Assembly: GCA_963971405.1 (NCBI GenBank)
Contig: OZ020484.1
Coordinates: forward strand, 7,750,001 to 7,814,000
DNA: 64,000 bases
DNA from: Psococerastis gibbosa
Taxonomy: Eukaryota; Arthropoda; Insecta; Psocodea; Psocidae
Direction: 5' to 3'
Shown: piece after piece, positions 21,401-32,385 of the stretch
How the letters are laid out: every line of letters starts with the position of its first letter
How positions within the stretch are numbered: position 1 is the stretch's first letter
The notes under the pieces: model-generated
What the model was told of the DNA's origin: nothing
The model's database searches: none
The model's input: only the letters and a program-made list of their open reading frames with translations
Program-made: the position numbers and the translations under genes

Positions 21401-24400
21401 GCCGCCTGCTAAGGAGGAAATGGAGGAAGCTGATTTGGTAGATCTAGAGGATTCCACGTCCAATGAGGTAGAGGATAGTCCTACCACCACCACTACTACA
21501 TTGGCCACGCCGACGAAGACTAGACAGCTCCATGGTCGTCACCATGGGGGCAAATGTAAGTTTTTTACTGTTGTTGTTTCGTGGCGCACGTACGCGGCTC
21601 ATGGGCACCGTGCTAAGCATTGGTTTCCCTATACCTTGGTTCTTAATTTCTAAATTTTTACTGGGAGGCTCGGCTCCAAAATAAACTACTGTATACTCCA
21701 CTAAAGCCCTGCATGATAGGCCTACCTACCACCATTAGAAACCACACTCCATCCGGGGGTGACCAAAATGCAACGAACCAATGGCGGCTCCAGTTCTCAA
21801 CCATAGAAATACATTAACTGGAGTGGCGGGAGCCATAATATGCATTACGAGGCACCCGTTAACCGTAAGCCAACTATCAGAGATAAGTACCAACGCAAAA
21901 AATATCGAAGTCTTACACATTGCAGCATAGCAGAACGGATACCTGGACCCGGTCAAAAACTCTGTGCTTAGCTTGTGCAGGCTACACTTATCACTGGCTT
22001 TCCCCGCCAAATTGCGTACTTATCTTGTGCAGGCAACACTAGCAGCCATATTGATAACGGTCTCCAGCCACAGGATGTTGTCAACCCACTGCATTGTTAT
22101 GCGAACTTAAAATAACCTTACTCCGTCCCAATTTGAAAAGATATTGCCACAGTCATTATACGTAGAGTTAGGAGCCCATATGTTAAACATCAATAACTCT
22201 ATGCTAATTCTGGTGTTAGGGTAGTTTATTTATACAGTTTGTAAACGTATATTGTCGCTCTGGCCGATAAACAAATTTAGGCTAGCGCGTTCATCTTAGC
22301 ACGACACTGGTGCACACCAAACCAATCCCATTCAAAAACCACAGTATTGCACTACACATAAACATACTATAGAACGCGTAAGCCCCAAAGGGCGTAGCGT
22401 TAAGATTATTAAAAAATAATAATAACAATAACAATTTACATGAAAATTATAATTCTTCTCGCTACCTACTTTTATAATTTTGTAGACAGCGGAGCATTCT
22501 TCTTACTTTTCGCGACTAAGAGAGAAAGCAATATTTTTGGCCACCCCTAGCATCTAACGATACGTGGTATCAAGCAAAGCTTTAGAGGAATATGTACGCA
22601 CTATTTTATGGAACCACTTGTGAACCGATTTTCTACTAGTTTTTAATGGATTTTGCCATCTTAAAGTGCGGCAATAAATCCATAGGTTAGCTCCTATGCA
22701 CCGCCGTGGTCGGCGGCTATGGAATTTTATGCATAAGTGCGCATATTTCTCGCTACCATAACCCTTGCGAAATAATGCTTACAGAATATGAATAAATAAA
22801 TAAAGTGATTTTTATCCAATTTAATTAATGTTTTTTTATTTTATTTTAGCCCACGGCAAGAAAGGACCCAAAGGAGTGAGTATATTTGAATTTCGCTTTT
22901 TAAATTAATAGCACAACTGGAGTAGGCACAATAAGACAACAAGAGTAGGCTACCATAGTTTTATTGCTTTCCAATTTATACGTAGTATAAGGAAAGCTTT
23001 GTGATGGTCGAAATTTTCGATTCCGAGATTTCAACGGATTTACACGTTTTGTGGTCCCAGGAACCCAAAAAAGTGGTTTTTACGAAATGTCTGTCTGTCT
23101 GTCTGTATGTCTGTCTGTGCGTCGATTTCCGGGCAAACTACTCGGTCGATTTTGATGAAATTTGGCAAGTAGGTTCACAAAAATCATACCTCGAGATCAT
23201 TTTTTTATTTTGAGCTAACTCAATTTATTTTTATTCTCAAAAAACTCCAAAAAACGTCTAAAAAAATCATTTCTCAAAAACGGCTCCAACGGTTTCTTTT
23301 AAATTCACATATATTGTAGTCGTTATTAATGTTTGCGAAATGCGGGGGGTCGCTTGCCCCTTGATAGTTTACTTCTGGGAGTAAAAAAATAAAAATAACT
23401 AAATTTTAATGAAAAATGACTAAAAAATAATTTTTCTGCGAAACCTTTCTATCGAGGATTTTTACCTTCAGGCATGTTTTAGGTGTTAAATTGAGTAACG
23501 AAACCGGACAGGTTGCTTTCCCAAAAAATATTTGGTTTTCTGTAAAAAAAAAAAAAAAAATGTTTTATTATAACTATAGGAATATTATTTACGATGAAAG
23601 TACTCATTTTCTCTAGCTACTACTTGATAAATTGGAAAGCATGTTCGAGTAAACTCGGACCGGTTCTTTTCTGAGATGCCTTTAAATTTGTCTGTAGTAG
23701 AGACGAGTTTTAGGGGTTCAAAGCCCTACACCTTTTGCGGTTCTAGCTGGACTACGTAGATTAAATGAACATTTAAATACGAAATAATAATTATGCTCTT
23801 ATGCTCTTAACTCCTACTTATTTTCCAAATTTTCATACCATAACTGCATTGCGTCGTGACATATTACTTATTAATTAGTATTTTATAAAATTTAACTTTT
23901 CATTAATCTACTACCAAATGAAATGTTTAAATGAAAAGGTTTTTATTTCCATATTTGTTAGGCTCAAAAGCTGGTCTAGTTTTAATGCAAGAAAATTATT
24001 TATTTGGTTCATTTTCTGAATTCTAGAGGTGCGTGAAAGCCATCATGGAGAAGCGTGCATGGGTAAGTCGAAATATTTAATTTATTTTGGCTACTTTTTA
24101 TTATTATTCATTTTTATCTGTTTATTAGGCGCCCATTCCATATACGTCAATCGTCAATGAAAAATTGAAAAATGACGTAAATTGACGTGGTAGCAGAATT
24201 TTTAGTATGTCTTTAATGTCTGCTAAAACGTCATTTTTCAATTTTTCATTGACGATTGACGTATGTGGAATGGGCGCCTTACCTACCTATATACCTATCA
24301 ATGTAACTTAACTGATTTAAAAAATTGATGAATGAAGCGCTAGCAACGTTTTAGGTTACACTTTTCTCAGCTACTGTCCGGGTATGTTTTATCATAGCGA

Positions 24401-25842
24401 TACTGCTCAAAAACCGTCTCCAACAATCACCAACCCCCATTAGATCAGCAAGTGTTTGCTTACTGACAAGCATACCTAAGCAAATCTCTAGACTGTACAC
24501 AACCATTTTTAAAATAAACCCCTAGTGCACAATGTTGAAATTGCTTGGACTGCAGGTTACTGCAAGGCAATTTTTCCAACAAGAGGTACTATGGTTCCAA
24601 AAGCTATGACAAATGGCTGACTTCTAAAGTTACATACAAATCGTCATCAGCATTGATTCAGAAAACGGTAAGACAATAGTCAAAATGTCAATTCCCTTTG
24701 TTCAAAATGAAGGACACAGTTAGTGCAAAAATGGTGGTCCCGGCTTCAGCAAGTTACAATTGATATTTTTTCAGGCTAAGGACGGAGTTGTTAACTATGA
24801 TGCAATTTTGGCGGCAACGGAGAAACCTGTCAAACCGGAAGTTGGGAAATGGATCCCGATCATCAGAGACGCCGTGACCAACTGCAGCAAACAGCCCCTG
24901 CCCGAGTTCAAGGAGGGCGAGAAACACCACTATGTACCTGAGAAGGCTGCCTACCGCTGCATCAAGAACAATGCCATGATGGTGAGTTTGAGACCCGGGG
25001 CACACAGACTATTGTGACTGTACATACTTCGGCCATGTGATGAGGAACGAAAAAATTCGCCTTCTGGCTTCTTTATGTTATAATATGAGGGAAGATAGAG
25101 GGGCTAGTGAGAGCAAGAAGGGGGAAGAACAACCGGGTTGAAAACCTGAGGCAGTGGTTTGGCAAGAGCACAACTTTCCTTTTCAGCGCAGCAGTCTCGA
25201 AGGTCCAAATTGCCATGATGATTGCCATTCTTCGCTAGAAGAGGCATGTAAAGAGAATTCTGCTATGGAGAAATGACGTCGAAATCCAATGTTTTGATTA
25301 GTGGGGTGCAAGCATAAGTTGCCTACACGAAAGAGGATCATTCAGTCCTACTGTTGACAAAATGAATACTTATCGCAGTTTCTTTCTTTGTTTCAGAACT
25401 GCCCTGACTTCCCTGAAAACGGTAAGCACCGATTTTTTCGTCGCAAAGTATCCAGTTTTGTAGCTATAAGTTTATTGGCCTCCGCATAGCGGTTGTCCCC
25501 AAGCTTGTCTTTTGTTATATAATCCAGTGATCCAGAGCGGTAATTATGTTCATGAGTTAAGTATGGGGATGCGCCACGCCAATCAGAGGAGGGCATTTTT
25601 TAATGTTCGATTTCTAAAGGGATTTCATTAAAAAACTCATTAAAAGAAAAACACATTGCATGTACAAATAACGCCACAGTAGCCACAACTTGCGGTTCTA
25701 TATGAGTTGTTTTTATTCCACAGATTCTTACTGCGTGGAGCTGCGTGAAGTATATCAGCGATGTGGCGCGCGTAAGCAGCCTGGCAGGAGGAGGTTCGAA
25801 TGGTGCGACAGCAATAAGCATAAATCTACTTTCGTCGCGTAA
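18462..25842 (+). CDS. Secreted Plus-C-like odorant-binding protein, nine exons
   Basis: Probably an extracellular carrier of small hydrophobic ligands (PBP/GOBP superfamily). Exons: 18462-18497, 19983-20142, 21301-21555, 22850-22875, 24027-24062, 24584-24667, 24775-24981, 25399-25423, 25724-25842; 948 nt, 315 aa. Residues 1-18 form a signal peptide (hydrophobic LSVAVLCAVVCVDA). The mature part has 12 cysteines: C42, C43, C56, C57, C75, C161, C236, C261, C270, C280, C290, C304. Proline follows C270, and NCPDFPEN...YCVELREVYQRC is the signature end of Plus-C odorant-binding proteins. Residues 82-159 are a low-complexity insert: Lys/Glu, a Thr run, then His/Gly/Lys, including the 26-nt exon 4. 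Such an insert recalls the divergent Obp59a-type subgroup, an assignment made from memory of the pattern. Exons 1-5 and 7-9 have clear junctions. The exon 6 acceptor is uncertain because the stronger upstream AG at 24555 puts a stop in frame. Ligand and tissue are unknown. Confidence 0.75.
18540..18739. mobile_element. hAT-style G/C-tract MITE in intron 1 of the odorant-binding-protein gene
   Basis: CAATGGCGGATCC and GGATCCGCCCTTG ends are flanked by an exact 8-bp duplication GTGTGAGC (18532-18539 and 18740-18747), the hAT hallmark. It begins 42 bp after exon 1. Confidence 0.85.
18785..19240 (-). repeat. Interspersed repeat C, partial, in intron 1
   Basis: Reverse orientation, TTCGAGATTTCAGTGAATTT to GAAACCTTTCGATCGATG. 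It lacks both termini. Confidence 0.55.
19250..19560 (+). repeat. Two-copy direct duplication in intron 1
   Basis: CTACCTGTGGAATGTAATTC...GGAATCACTGAG...GCACAAGAA (from 19259) is repeated from 19417 as TTACCTGTGGAAGCTAATTC...GGAATCGCTGAG...GCACAAGAA. The spacing is about 158 bp. One frame reads LPVE.NSFLESLS in both copies. Confidence 0.55.
19557..19741. mobile_element. PIF/Harbinger-like MITE in intron 1
   Basis: GGCGGCTATTCCACTTGTCA and TGACACGTGGAATAGCCGTC ends, flanked by TTA and TAA. It is nearly palindromic through ATGCAT and matches 2616-3036 without the SINE. Confidence 0.75.
20330..20440 (+). repeat. Interspersed repeat F fragment in intron 2
   Basis: CCTGCGTGCACCAAACTACA, CCAGAAATACGCCAAACATA and CTCATGTCCTAT match 52190-52285. 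Confidence 0.55.
20640..20860 (-). pseudogene. Probable LINE reverse transcriptase C-terminal fragment, decayed
   Basis: On the - strand GHGMSKDEAILIRRVEENVV, then RKRRRPKMT and ADMCQLTLTNQDVLQ, resembles the GH.MR.DE..I.RRV...GRR.RGRPK...D......T..D tail seen in insect LINEs. It lies in intron 2 of the odorant-binding-protein gene, antisense to it. Several conserved positions differ, so the copy is old. Confidence 0.45.
21026..21164. mobile_element. Minimal palindromic PIF/Harbinger-like MITE in intron 2
   Basis: GGCGGGGTTTCCATTGACCT and the partner ending GGAAACCCCGCC enclose GTGGTAGCAGACATTAAGGA, with an inverted partner around a central TTA. Left flank TTA, right flank TTT. This 139-bp form is the simple version of the composite copies. 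Confidence 0.78.
22966..23672 (-). repeat. Interspersed repeat C, copy in intron 4 of the odorant-binding-protein gene
   Basis: Reverse orientation, from TTGCTTTCCAATTTATACGT to GGAAAGCATGTTCGAGTAAA then CTCGGACCGGTTCT. It has a CTGT microsatellite at 23088-23120. Confidence 0.75.
24128..24278. mobile_element. Palindromic MITE in intron 5
   Basis: GGCGCCCATTCCATATACGT to its inverted end GTGGAATGGGCGCC, with TTA on both sides (24125-24127, 24279-24281). The arms are near perfect over about 60 bp. Confidence 0.85.
25013..25245 (+). pseudogene. LINE reverse transcriptase 3' end in intron 7
   Basis: YFGHVMRNEKIRLL, then RQWFGKSTT and KVQIAMMIAILR in broken frames match the copies at 31500-31640 and 32940-33225. 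It lies in sense orientation inside intron 7 of the odorant-binding-protein gene. Confidence 0.6.
25545..25605 (-). repeat. Left arm of an inverted pair around the last exon
   Basis: AAGTATGGGGATGCGCCACG then CCAATCAGAGGAGGGCAT is inverted at 27371-27412 (CCCTCCTCTGATTGGTGTGG then CGCATTCCCGTACTT). Confidence 0.6.
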
Positions 25843-28180
25843 AAGATAGTGCTGACAACTACTACCCCACCAAGACATTTTGTGACGTAGAGCTCTAATT
25901 GTGCCACTGTAAGCAATCATTGCCTAGCTACTAACGCTGTCCGTTTTCATCCGAAATATTGCGCGAACTCCAGCTTATACTAAGAGAATGTCTTAGCCTA
26001 TGGGCTATGCTCAGCCCTCTCATTTTGTGATTTTTTGAAGTGAATCTGTAAAATGAAGGCTATTTTGCGATCTTGTAGAAAGGAAGAAAGAAATTCTATG
26101 TCTATATTTTCTGTGCGGGTAATTCGCCCCGTGTTTACTTTGTGGCAAGGTGATTTCTGATGCATCAAAGTCCACAAATTTATATTTAAAACTGTACTTG
26201 TGCTGTTATAGCCTAATTACTGATGGTCTATGATTTTTTTACTTAGCCTACATAAATTATTGTGTCCAATTTTTTAATCACTGTTTTCATTTTCACCTTA
26301 TGTCTTACGATGTATACAGTATCAAAATTATTTATGACAGGTAGCCTTCTCTTGATAGGACCGTAGCCTGAATTTTTTTAGGGGGTCAAACTGACGGGCA
26401 GAAAACCTGATTATTATAACACGGGGGTCCCGGGAAATTTTTTGAAATTAGGCGAGAAAGAATGGGTTTTTACGCATTTTGATGTAGTAAAGCTTTCTCA
26501 GACAGACATATCGATATTGTTGCAAACAATATAGGCGAGAAATAGTGTATCTACATATTTCTAAAATACATGACGGAAAGTAAAGATTTTACAGACGAAT
26601 ACTAATTGATACGGCCTATTAAGTCTGCAAAAATTGGTGGGTACGGCTCCTCCGGGGGATTTTTTTGGGGAAATGTAATATCAAATAATGGGATTTTTAA
26701 TCCACATCGAGAATCGATTACCGTGTCGATTGATTTGATTCTAGCTATTGCCAACTTTGGCGCCTGTGACAAAAAAAAATAGTTCAGGTCGTGTAGTTAG
26801 GCCTACTTATAGAACAAATTGTTCTAATGCCGATGAAAACAATTATCATACACAAGCGTAAATCAGCCCCATGTATATTCCGTGTTTGCGAGGTTTTTGA
26901 AATCCCAACCCCCCCTCCTGGCTACTGCCTTAATTCTTGACCAAAGAACTTCTAATATAATGCACTTGACTGACAGAAGCAACAAAAATTATGGGTGGAA
27001 GTCCTGTAGATATGTGGTTGTGCAAACAGTGTCAGATATAAAGTTTTTTTATTGTTCTTAGTAGAAATATCATTTACAATTGGGAAAGATGGGACACTCG
27101 TTCTCACCAAAAGATTTTTCAAGCACTTGGGCCAACTGCCAAATCTTGTTTCGATAAATCGGAGTACGCCTTGCTGCCACGACGCGATTTGATGTTCTCT
27201 GATGGAAGTACCTACAAAGCCCTGCTCTGATTGGTCGAAAGATGACTTAGGCTAGCAGGAGGTTGAATTGTGATTAATAATAATCTACTGAAGGACTTTA
27301 TGGACCTGTAAGCCTATCTAGTACAATCGCTGAATGACGAACTTTCGTATTCAACAAATATAAGGCAAAATACCCTCCTCTGATTGGTGTGGCGCATTCC
27401 CGTACTTAATGTATGACCATTAGCAATTGCACCCGACCAACCTTTATTGGTACGGCTATTGCCAATGGCCCAAAATGCATAGCCTACGGAAATAATATCC
27501 GGAAATCCATGGGGTCGTTGGCATTGGGCAAGAACCCATAATTTACCGCCTCATAGCACCGCAACGCTTTGCCTCGCCTAAGGAGCCTTCCTGGCTTACG
27601 GTGGTCTTCTAAAACATTTGTAAATTTTCAAATGAGGGGGGGATCACAGAACTCCATAATATATGGGGGATGGGGCAGGTGTTAGAGGTCCATTCTCCTT
27701 CATAAATCATGATGCAACAGAATAAGTACAGTAAATAATTTAATGAAATATAGAGTATATTACATAATATATTTAATATTGTATACTATATTGTACAATA
27801 ATAATTTCCAAAAAATTACGTATGTTCGACAAATTTAAAGACTGCTCATACCATTTGCTTATAGGCTATATACTGTACGTCCTACTGAAACGTGACAAGC
27901 CTGTGGTTTGTTGATTGCGGTACCCCTTTCTTTGGTATATTTCAACTGTTTATTGTAACTTCAAACTTGTAAGAAGTAAAATAAGTTTTGAACAGTTTTA
28001 ACTTTTTGCACTCAACAGAATATGAAGTAGCACCAACAAAAAGTTTTGCTTTCTTTGGTTTATTTTTAAATGCCGTACTGTTAAATTGCTAAAATATTAC
28101 AATCTATATTGTTTTATCTATTATCTATAGAAAATATAGGTAATAAAAAGCAAAAAATATGATTTTTAAATAAATAAATA
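25843..28180. other. 3' flank of the odorant-binding-protein gene
   Basis: No coding frames of note. The only structure seen is the inverted-repeat arm at 27357-27415 and scattered G/C tracts. Confidence 0.5.
27357..27415 (+). repeat. Right arm of the inverted pair
   Basis: Partner of 25545-25605, 1.8 kb away and beyond the stop codon of the odorant-binding-protein gene. Confidence 0.6.
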
Positions 28181-28202
28181 AGGAGTTTTTTGTTCTATTA
28201 CT

Positions 28203-28567
28203 CAGTGGCGTAACTGAGTTGGGGCAAGTAGGGCATGTGCCCTGGGCGCCGTTTTGCCAGGGGCGCCAAATTGGCAGGCTGTTATAATAAAAAGTGTATT
28301 AATTAATTAATCTAAAATATCATTCAAACTTAATTATTATAATTCTAAAAGTAAAAAAACCCAAGAAATTCCAAAAGAAATGTGTTTTTACCAAAGTTTA
28401 AACTTATTGGCGCATCATAGACCTAAATTTTAGTTTTTTTGTTAGAATAAGAATATATAAGAAAATGAACGATATGAAAAACATATTGGCAAAATTGTAT
28501 CGGACGGGGGAGGGGGGCGCAAATTTAAAGCTTGCGTTAGGCGCATTCCACCCCAGATACGCCACTG
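28203..28567. mobile_element. hAT-style MITE inserted in a SINE
   Basis: CAGTGGCGTAACTGAG and CCCAGATACGCCACTG ends are flanked by CTATTACT (28195-28202) and CTCTTACT (28568-28575). The flanks together rebuild the SINE 3' end. Confidence 0.8.
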
Positions 28568-28765
28568 CTCTTACTACGTGAACCTAGCGGAGTTAGGGCT
28601 ATAAAGCCCTCTCTTACACTCAGCTAGGAAGTCTCGGGACCGCCTGCTTTACATGCCTTACAAGCATGGCCAGAAAATGTAGTTAGTGTGGGACTCGAAC
28701 CAACAACCTCTCGGGTGAAAGTCAGAGTCCGTACGGTGACCATACCACTACTCTACATGTCATGA
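28568..28765 (-). repeat. SINE, copy 3, split by a hAT-style MITE
   Basis: Full body in reverse orientation, with the B box as GGACTCGAACC. Its 3' end (GTTCTATTACT) continues on the far side of the MITE at about 28180-28202. Confidence 0.8.
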
Positions 28766-29221
28766 GTAAATTATATTTTTGTGTCTATAATTTGTAGTTT
28801 GTAAGTCTCTACCACCATAGGCAGCAGACTCCTTCTTTTGTTGCGAAGGGGATAAGAAAGAGGCACCGATGCCAAATCGCACCATAAGCAGTCTACTCCA
28901 ATTCAATGGTGCGCATTATTGCATAATCTCACATTTGCAGGGCGGGCAGATTAGGTATTGAAGGTGACCAAGTTTTATGCTCATTTCATTTAGTGTATTT
29001 TCATGCGTTTATTTGATGAATACGTATAGGCTATTAGTCCTTAAAAATTATGTGAGGTGCTTTTTGAAAGAGGTAGTAAAACCCCAGCAATGCATGAATA
29101 ATTAATAAAATGAACGTGTTAAGGATCAAACCATAACGCTAGGCATCCACGTGTGAGATCAGCAGGTTTTTGCGGTTTCAAGAAAAATTACTCATGGTGG
29201 GAACTGTTTTTGATTTCAGGC

Positions 29222-29425
29222 GACTCATATCAAGGGCGGATTTTGCCTCCAATTTAGGGGGGGGGGGGGGTCAGCGGGCAGATTCAGTGGATTATAACAT
29301 TAAAAAACATCATTATTTTTAATTCCCACTGTAAACCCATATTATCAAGTGTAAGTTCATTTAATTTGGGGGGGGGGGGGTCCAGACCCCCTGACCCCCC
29401 CTAAAATCCACCATTGATATGTCAC
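29222..29425. mobile_element. G/C-tract MITE
   Basis: TATCAAGGGCGGATTTTG at the left and AAAATCCACCATTGATATG at the right are inverted, with G tracts inside. It resembles the 18540 family but the target duplication is unclear. Confidence 0.5.
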
Positions 29426-30865
29426 TAGCACCAAATGGCCTTACCAATCATTTTTTTATATATAAATCAATTGTGACTGTTGTGACCAATCGGTGCATTA
29501 TTTATCAAAATGTCGGGGAATATTTCTCCTAATGCCTCGAATTTTTTTTTTACAATATATCTACAATAAATGAGTTATTTACTGTGAAATTCGAATTTGT
29601 AGCAGAAAGAGTGGCGTAGGTGTCCCACGAGTGGAGGGGGTGGGGGGACTCCGAGGATTGGGCCTTAACATGTAGGCCTATTTGGAATATATTCCGAGTG
29701 AAAAAGCGATTCGTTGTTGTCGTTATGGATTGATACGAGTGAAGTATAATTATTTTGCCATTACCTTGAACTTTTTACAATTACAGCCTATATCGATGAA
29801 AAATAATATAAAAATGTTTTTTCTTAGTACCGTAGGTAAGTATAATTATTATTTAAAAAAAAAAAAAAAACATTTAGACTATAGTGGAACTGGGTGAGAT
29901 CGGTTGTGACGTACCGTATAAGTTGCTTGATAAGTGTAATTAAATAATATGCAAAATAAAAAGAGACACATAGCTTATAATTTGTGAGTACGATATTACG
30001 ATATGTATCGATACATCGTATATTGGACCATATATATAGCCTACCTCGGTAGTGCAAAGATCTAAGCTTATTATGGGTCAATACTCAATGAGTACCTATC
30101 GATTCTGATTTCGCTGAAATCGAGTTCATGATCCGATTTGCTTCTCTTACTGAATCATCCTTACGATTCTGTACTCACCTCCGAAATCGGACGACAGCAG
30201 CTTGTCCACCTTAAATTATATTTCATTTAATAATATTATTAACTATATATGGGAGAGGAATTGGAACCCTAGCTGGGGGCCACCTGGTACGTTTTTCACT
30301 GGCTGGTCATATAGGAGGTGCGACCCAGAGCGACCCGAGTGGCCACAGAAATTCAAATTTATTTATAAGTCCCATATATCTCACTGTATATACCTGTATA
30401 GAACTCTATGCTGGATTACACTTTCTAAAACATTTTGGGAGGTGCCACGGTTTAACCTTACGACGGGTTCTTAGAGCTGGGCCCGTGAACCTTGAAAAAG
30501 TCGCTTCTTAAGAAATACTGAAAGGCACCGCCAGGTTCCAATGCATGGGAATTAAGGGCCATCCAGTATTCTTCATTCCGATGCATTTCCAAACGTGGCC
30601 CTAAGTTAGGTGTCGCAACTTGGAAACTTCTTCGTTATATGGCTTAATAAGCTGGCATCAGATTTGACTTTCTTGTAGGCTATTCGTACGGACTCTCAGC
30701 GTTGTTTATAAATGTGATGAGTCTGCGTATTAGCTTGCTACGTACTCGTAGGCTTATTAGCGGGCCCAGTCGGCTTCACTCTGCAACAAGAAAGGACCCA
30801 TGCTATTATGTAAGGGGAGAAAGCCTAATAGTGTAAACATCAGATATTGTATCTCATGAAATATC
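29426..30865. other. Nothing recognised
   Basis: AT-rich. An A run lies at 29854-29870. The open frame near 30202-30474 has no family features. Confidence 0.5.
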
Positions 30866-30898
30866 AATGAAATGAAATGAAATGAAATGAAATGAAAA
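30866..30898. repeat. (ATGAA)n microsatellite
   Basis: Six or more perfect ATGAA units. Their position downstream of the - strand LINE end at 31096-31230 makes them its likely simple-repeat tail. Confidence 0.7.
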
Positions 30899-31095
30899 AA
30901 CTACTTTATTGCGAACAATAAGACTATAAAGTCTTGTTTTCATGCGCTAACCTTAAAAACTAAAAAACACTAGGCTATTATAGATTAAATTAAATGGAGA
31001 AGAAGAAAAGAGAGGAATAGTGAAAAAAGAAGGATAAAAGGTATACGGGGGGGGGGGGAATCAATTGTCATCACAATTACAGGACCGGAGAGAGT

Positions 31096-31230
31096 CTTAA
31101 GCGTTATCTAAGATATAGTGTTTAATTATTTTCTTAACGCTACTGAGAGAACTAGCTGCCCTGATCTCCAATGGTAGGCTGCGGTAGGCTCAATCGTAAA
31201 GCTTCTAAAAATGTCAGGACAATTAGAAAA
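31096..31230 (-). pseudogene. LINE reverse transcriptase terminus with a pentanucleotide tail
   Basis: The - strand frame PLEIRAASSLSSVKKIIKHY then ILDNA and stop matches the LP.EIR....S.FKK.LK.Y tail of CR1/Jockey-like elements. The upstream part (FRSFTIEP) is one frame off. Toward the 3' side on the - strand lies an (ATTTC)n run at 30866-30898. Confidence 0.55.
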
Positions 31231-31499
31231 TGAAATGAAGTGAAGAATGGCTTTATATTATGGCGAGCTTTAGCCCCGAAGGACTACTCTACCAGCTATA
31301 ACCACGCGGAGGACATGTTTTGAGCATTTTTATACCGTATGTGATAAGATGTACCTCTTTCTAACACAGATCGGTTGGTAATGGTACTGAGGGTAATGAG
31401 GGCAGAAGAAAGAAGCAAAGAAAGAAAATTGTCTTTATTTTCCATCATCTGGGCGAATTTTGGGCCTTTCGGCCCACTCTTACAATTAACCCATTTCCT

Positions 31500-31640
31500 C
31501 TATATGAGAAGATCGTCCTGGTTGAAAACTCTGAGGCAGTGGTTTGGCAAAAGCACGACTTCCCTTTCAGAGCAGCAATCTCCAAGGTCCAAATTGTGAT
31601 AATGATCGCCAATCTTCGATAGAAGAACCGGTTGAAGAAG
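31500..31640 (+). pseudogene. LINE reverse transcriptase 3' end, copy 2
   Basis: RRSSWLKTLRQWFGKSTTSL followed by a stop-broken KVQIV segment, then a GAAGAAGAAG tail at 31633-31650. It belongs to the same family as 25013-25245 and 32940-33225. Confidence 0.6.
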
Positions 31641-31654
31641 AAGAAGAAAAGCCA

Positions 31655-31795
31655 AAACGAAACAACAGTACCACTGAAGATGTCAACCGCAGACGTTGAC
31701 GAAACGTTTGAAAGTACGCTTTCATATCGACAACGGCCCATCAGGCCGGATTCTATTGCCTCATTATGATCTGAATCCGGCTGTGAAATCCTTTG
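31655..31795 (+). mobile_element. Penelope-like terminal fragment with hammerhead-like core
   Basis: CTGAAGA (31674-31680) is followed by complementary arms GTCAAC (31682-31687) and GTTGAC (31695-31700) around a 7-nt loop, and directly by GAAAC (31701-31705). This is the CUGANGA / stem II / GAAA layout of hammerhead ribozymes, which are known in Penelope-like elements. One unpaired T lies before stem II, and I find no clear stem I. GGCCCATCAGGCCGGATTC downstream is shared with 18090-18115. Confidence 0.4.
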
Positions 31796-32385
31796 TACAT
31801 TATATTAATTGATTAATTTCATTTATGTAGCCCATAAATCATTTATTTTCATTACACCTGCCGAACATTATGTTCGGTCTCCTATGGAACTTGTTTATTA
31901 TATTCGGACGGGTCCTATAAAGTGTGTGATTAATTGATTTTAATGGGAGCTTTGAAGTGAATGGGGCCATTGGATCGATGGTTACTATGTAGGATACAGC
32001 ATACAGGTTGTCATGCATGCCGCACGCTGCTGCCTTTTCATGGCCCGCTTTAATTTTTACAGTGCAATTATTAAGCTGTTGCAATTCGCTGCTGGTCCCT
32101 TAAGACGTTTTATTATATGTACACGCTAGCCTAAACGCAAAAAAAGCTAAACTGTTTATAATTTAGGCAATGCCTGCTATTACCTGCATGGGATTACTAA
32201 AACGCATGAGCGTAATGTAGGTACTTACTGTATTTTTATTTTTATTGCAGATTTTTGCAATTAAATCATCGTAACTCCATCAAATTCACAGGAATAGCCT
32301 GACAGCCTAATGAGTTAAGTTTTTCTTTATCCAAAGCATAGGGAAACTCTAATTTTTCTGTAGGCCTACGGCCTTACCATATGTT

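Noticed and set aside
30202-30474. 90-codon frame with many Trp and Pro residues
   Set aside because: There is no family motif, splice context or repeat support, and it is AT-rich around the frame. Treated as chance.
31673-31715. Fully active hammerhead ribozyme
   Set aside because: The core and stem II are present, but I could not find a convincing stem I, and one base is unpaired next to the core. Reported only as hammerhead-like.
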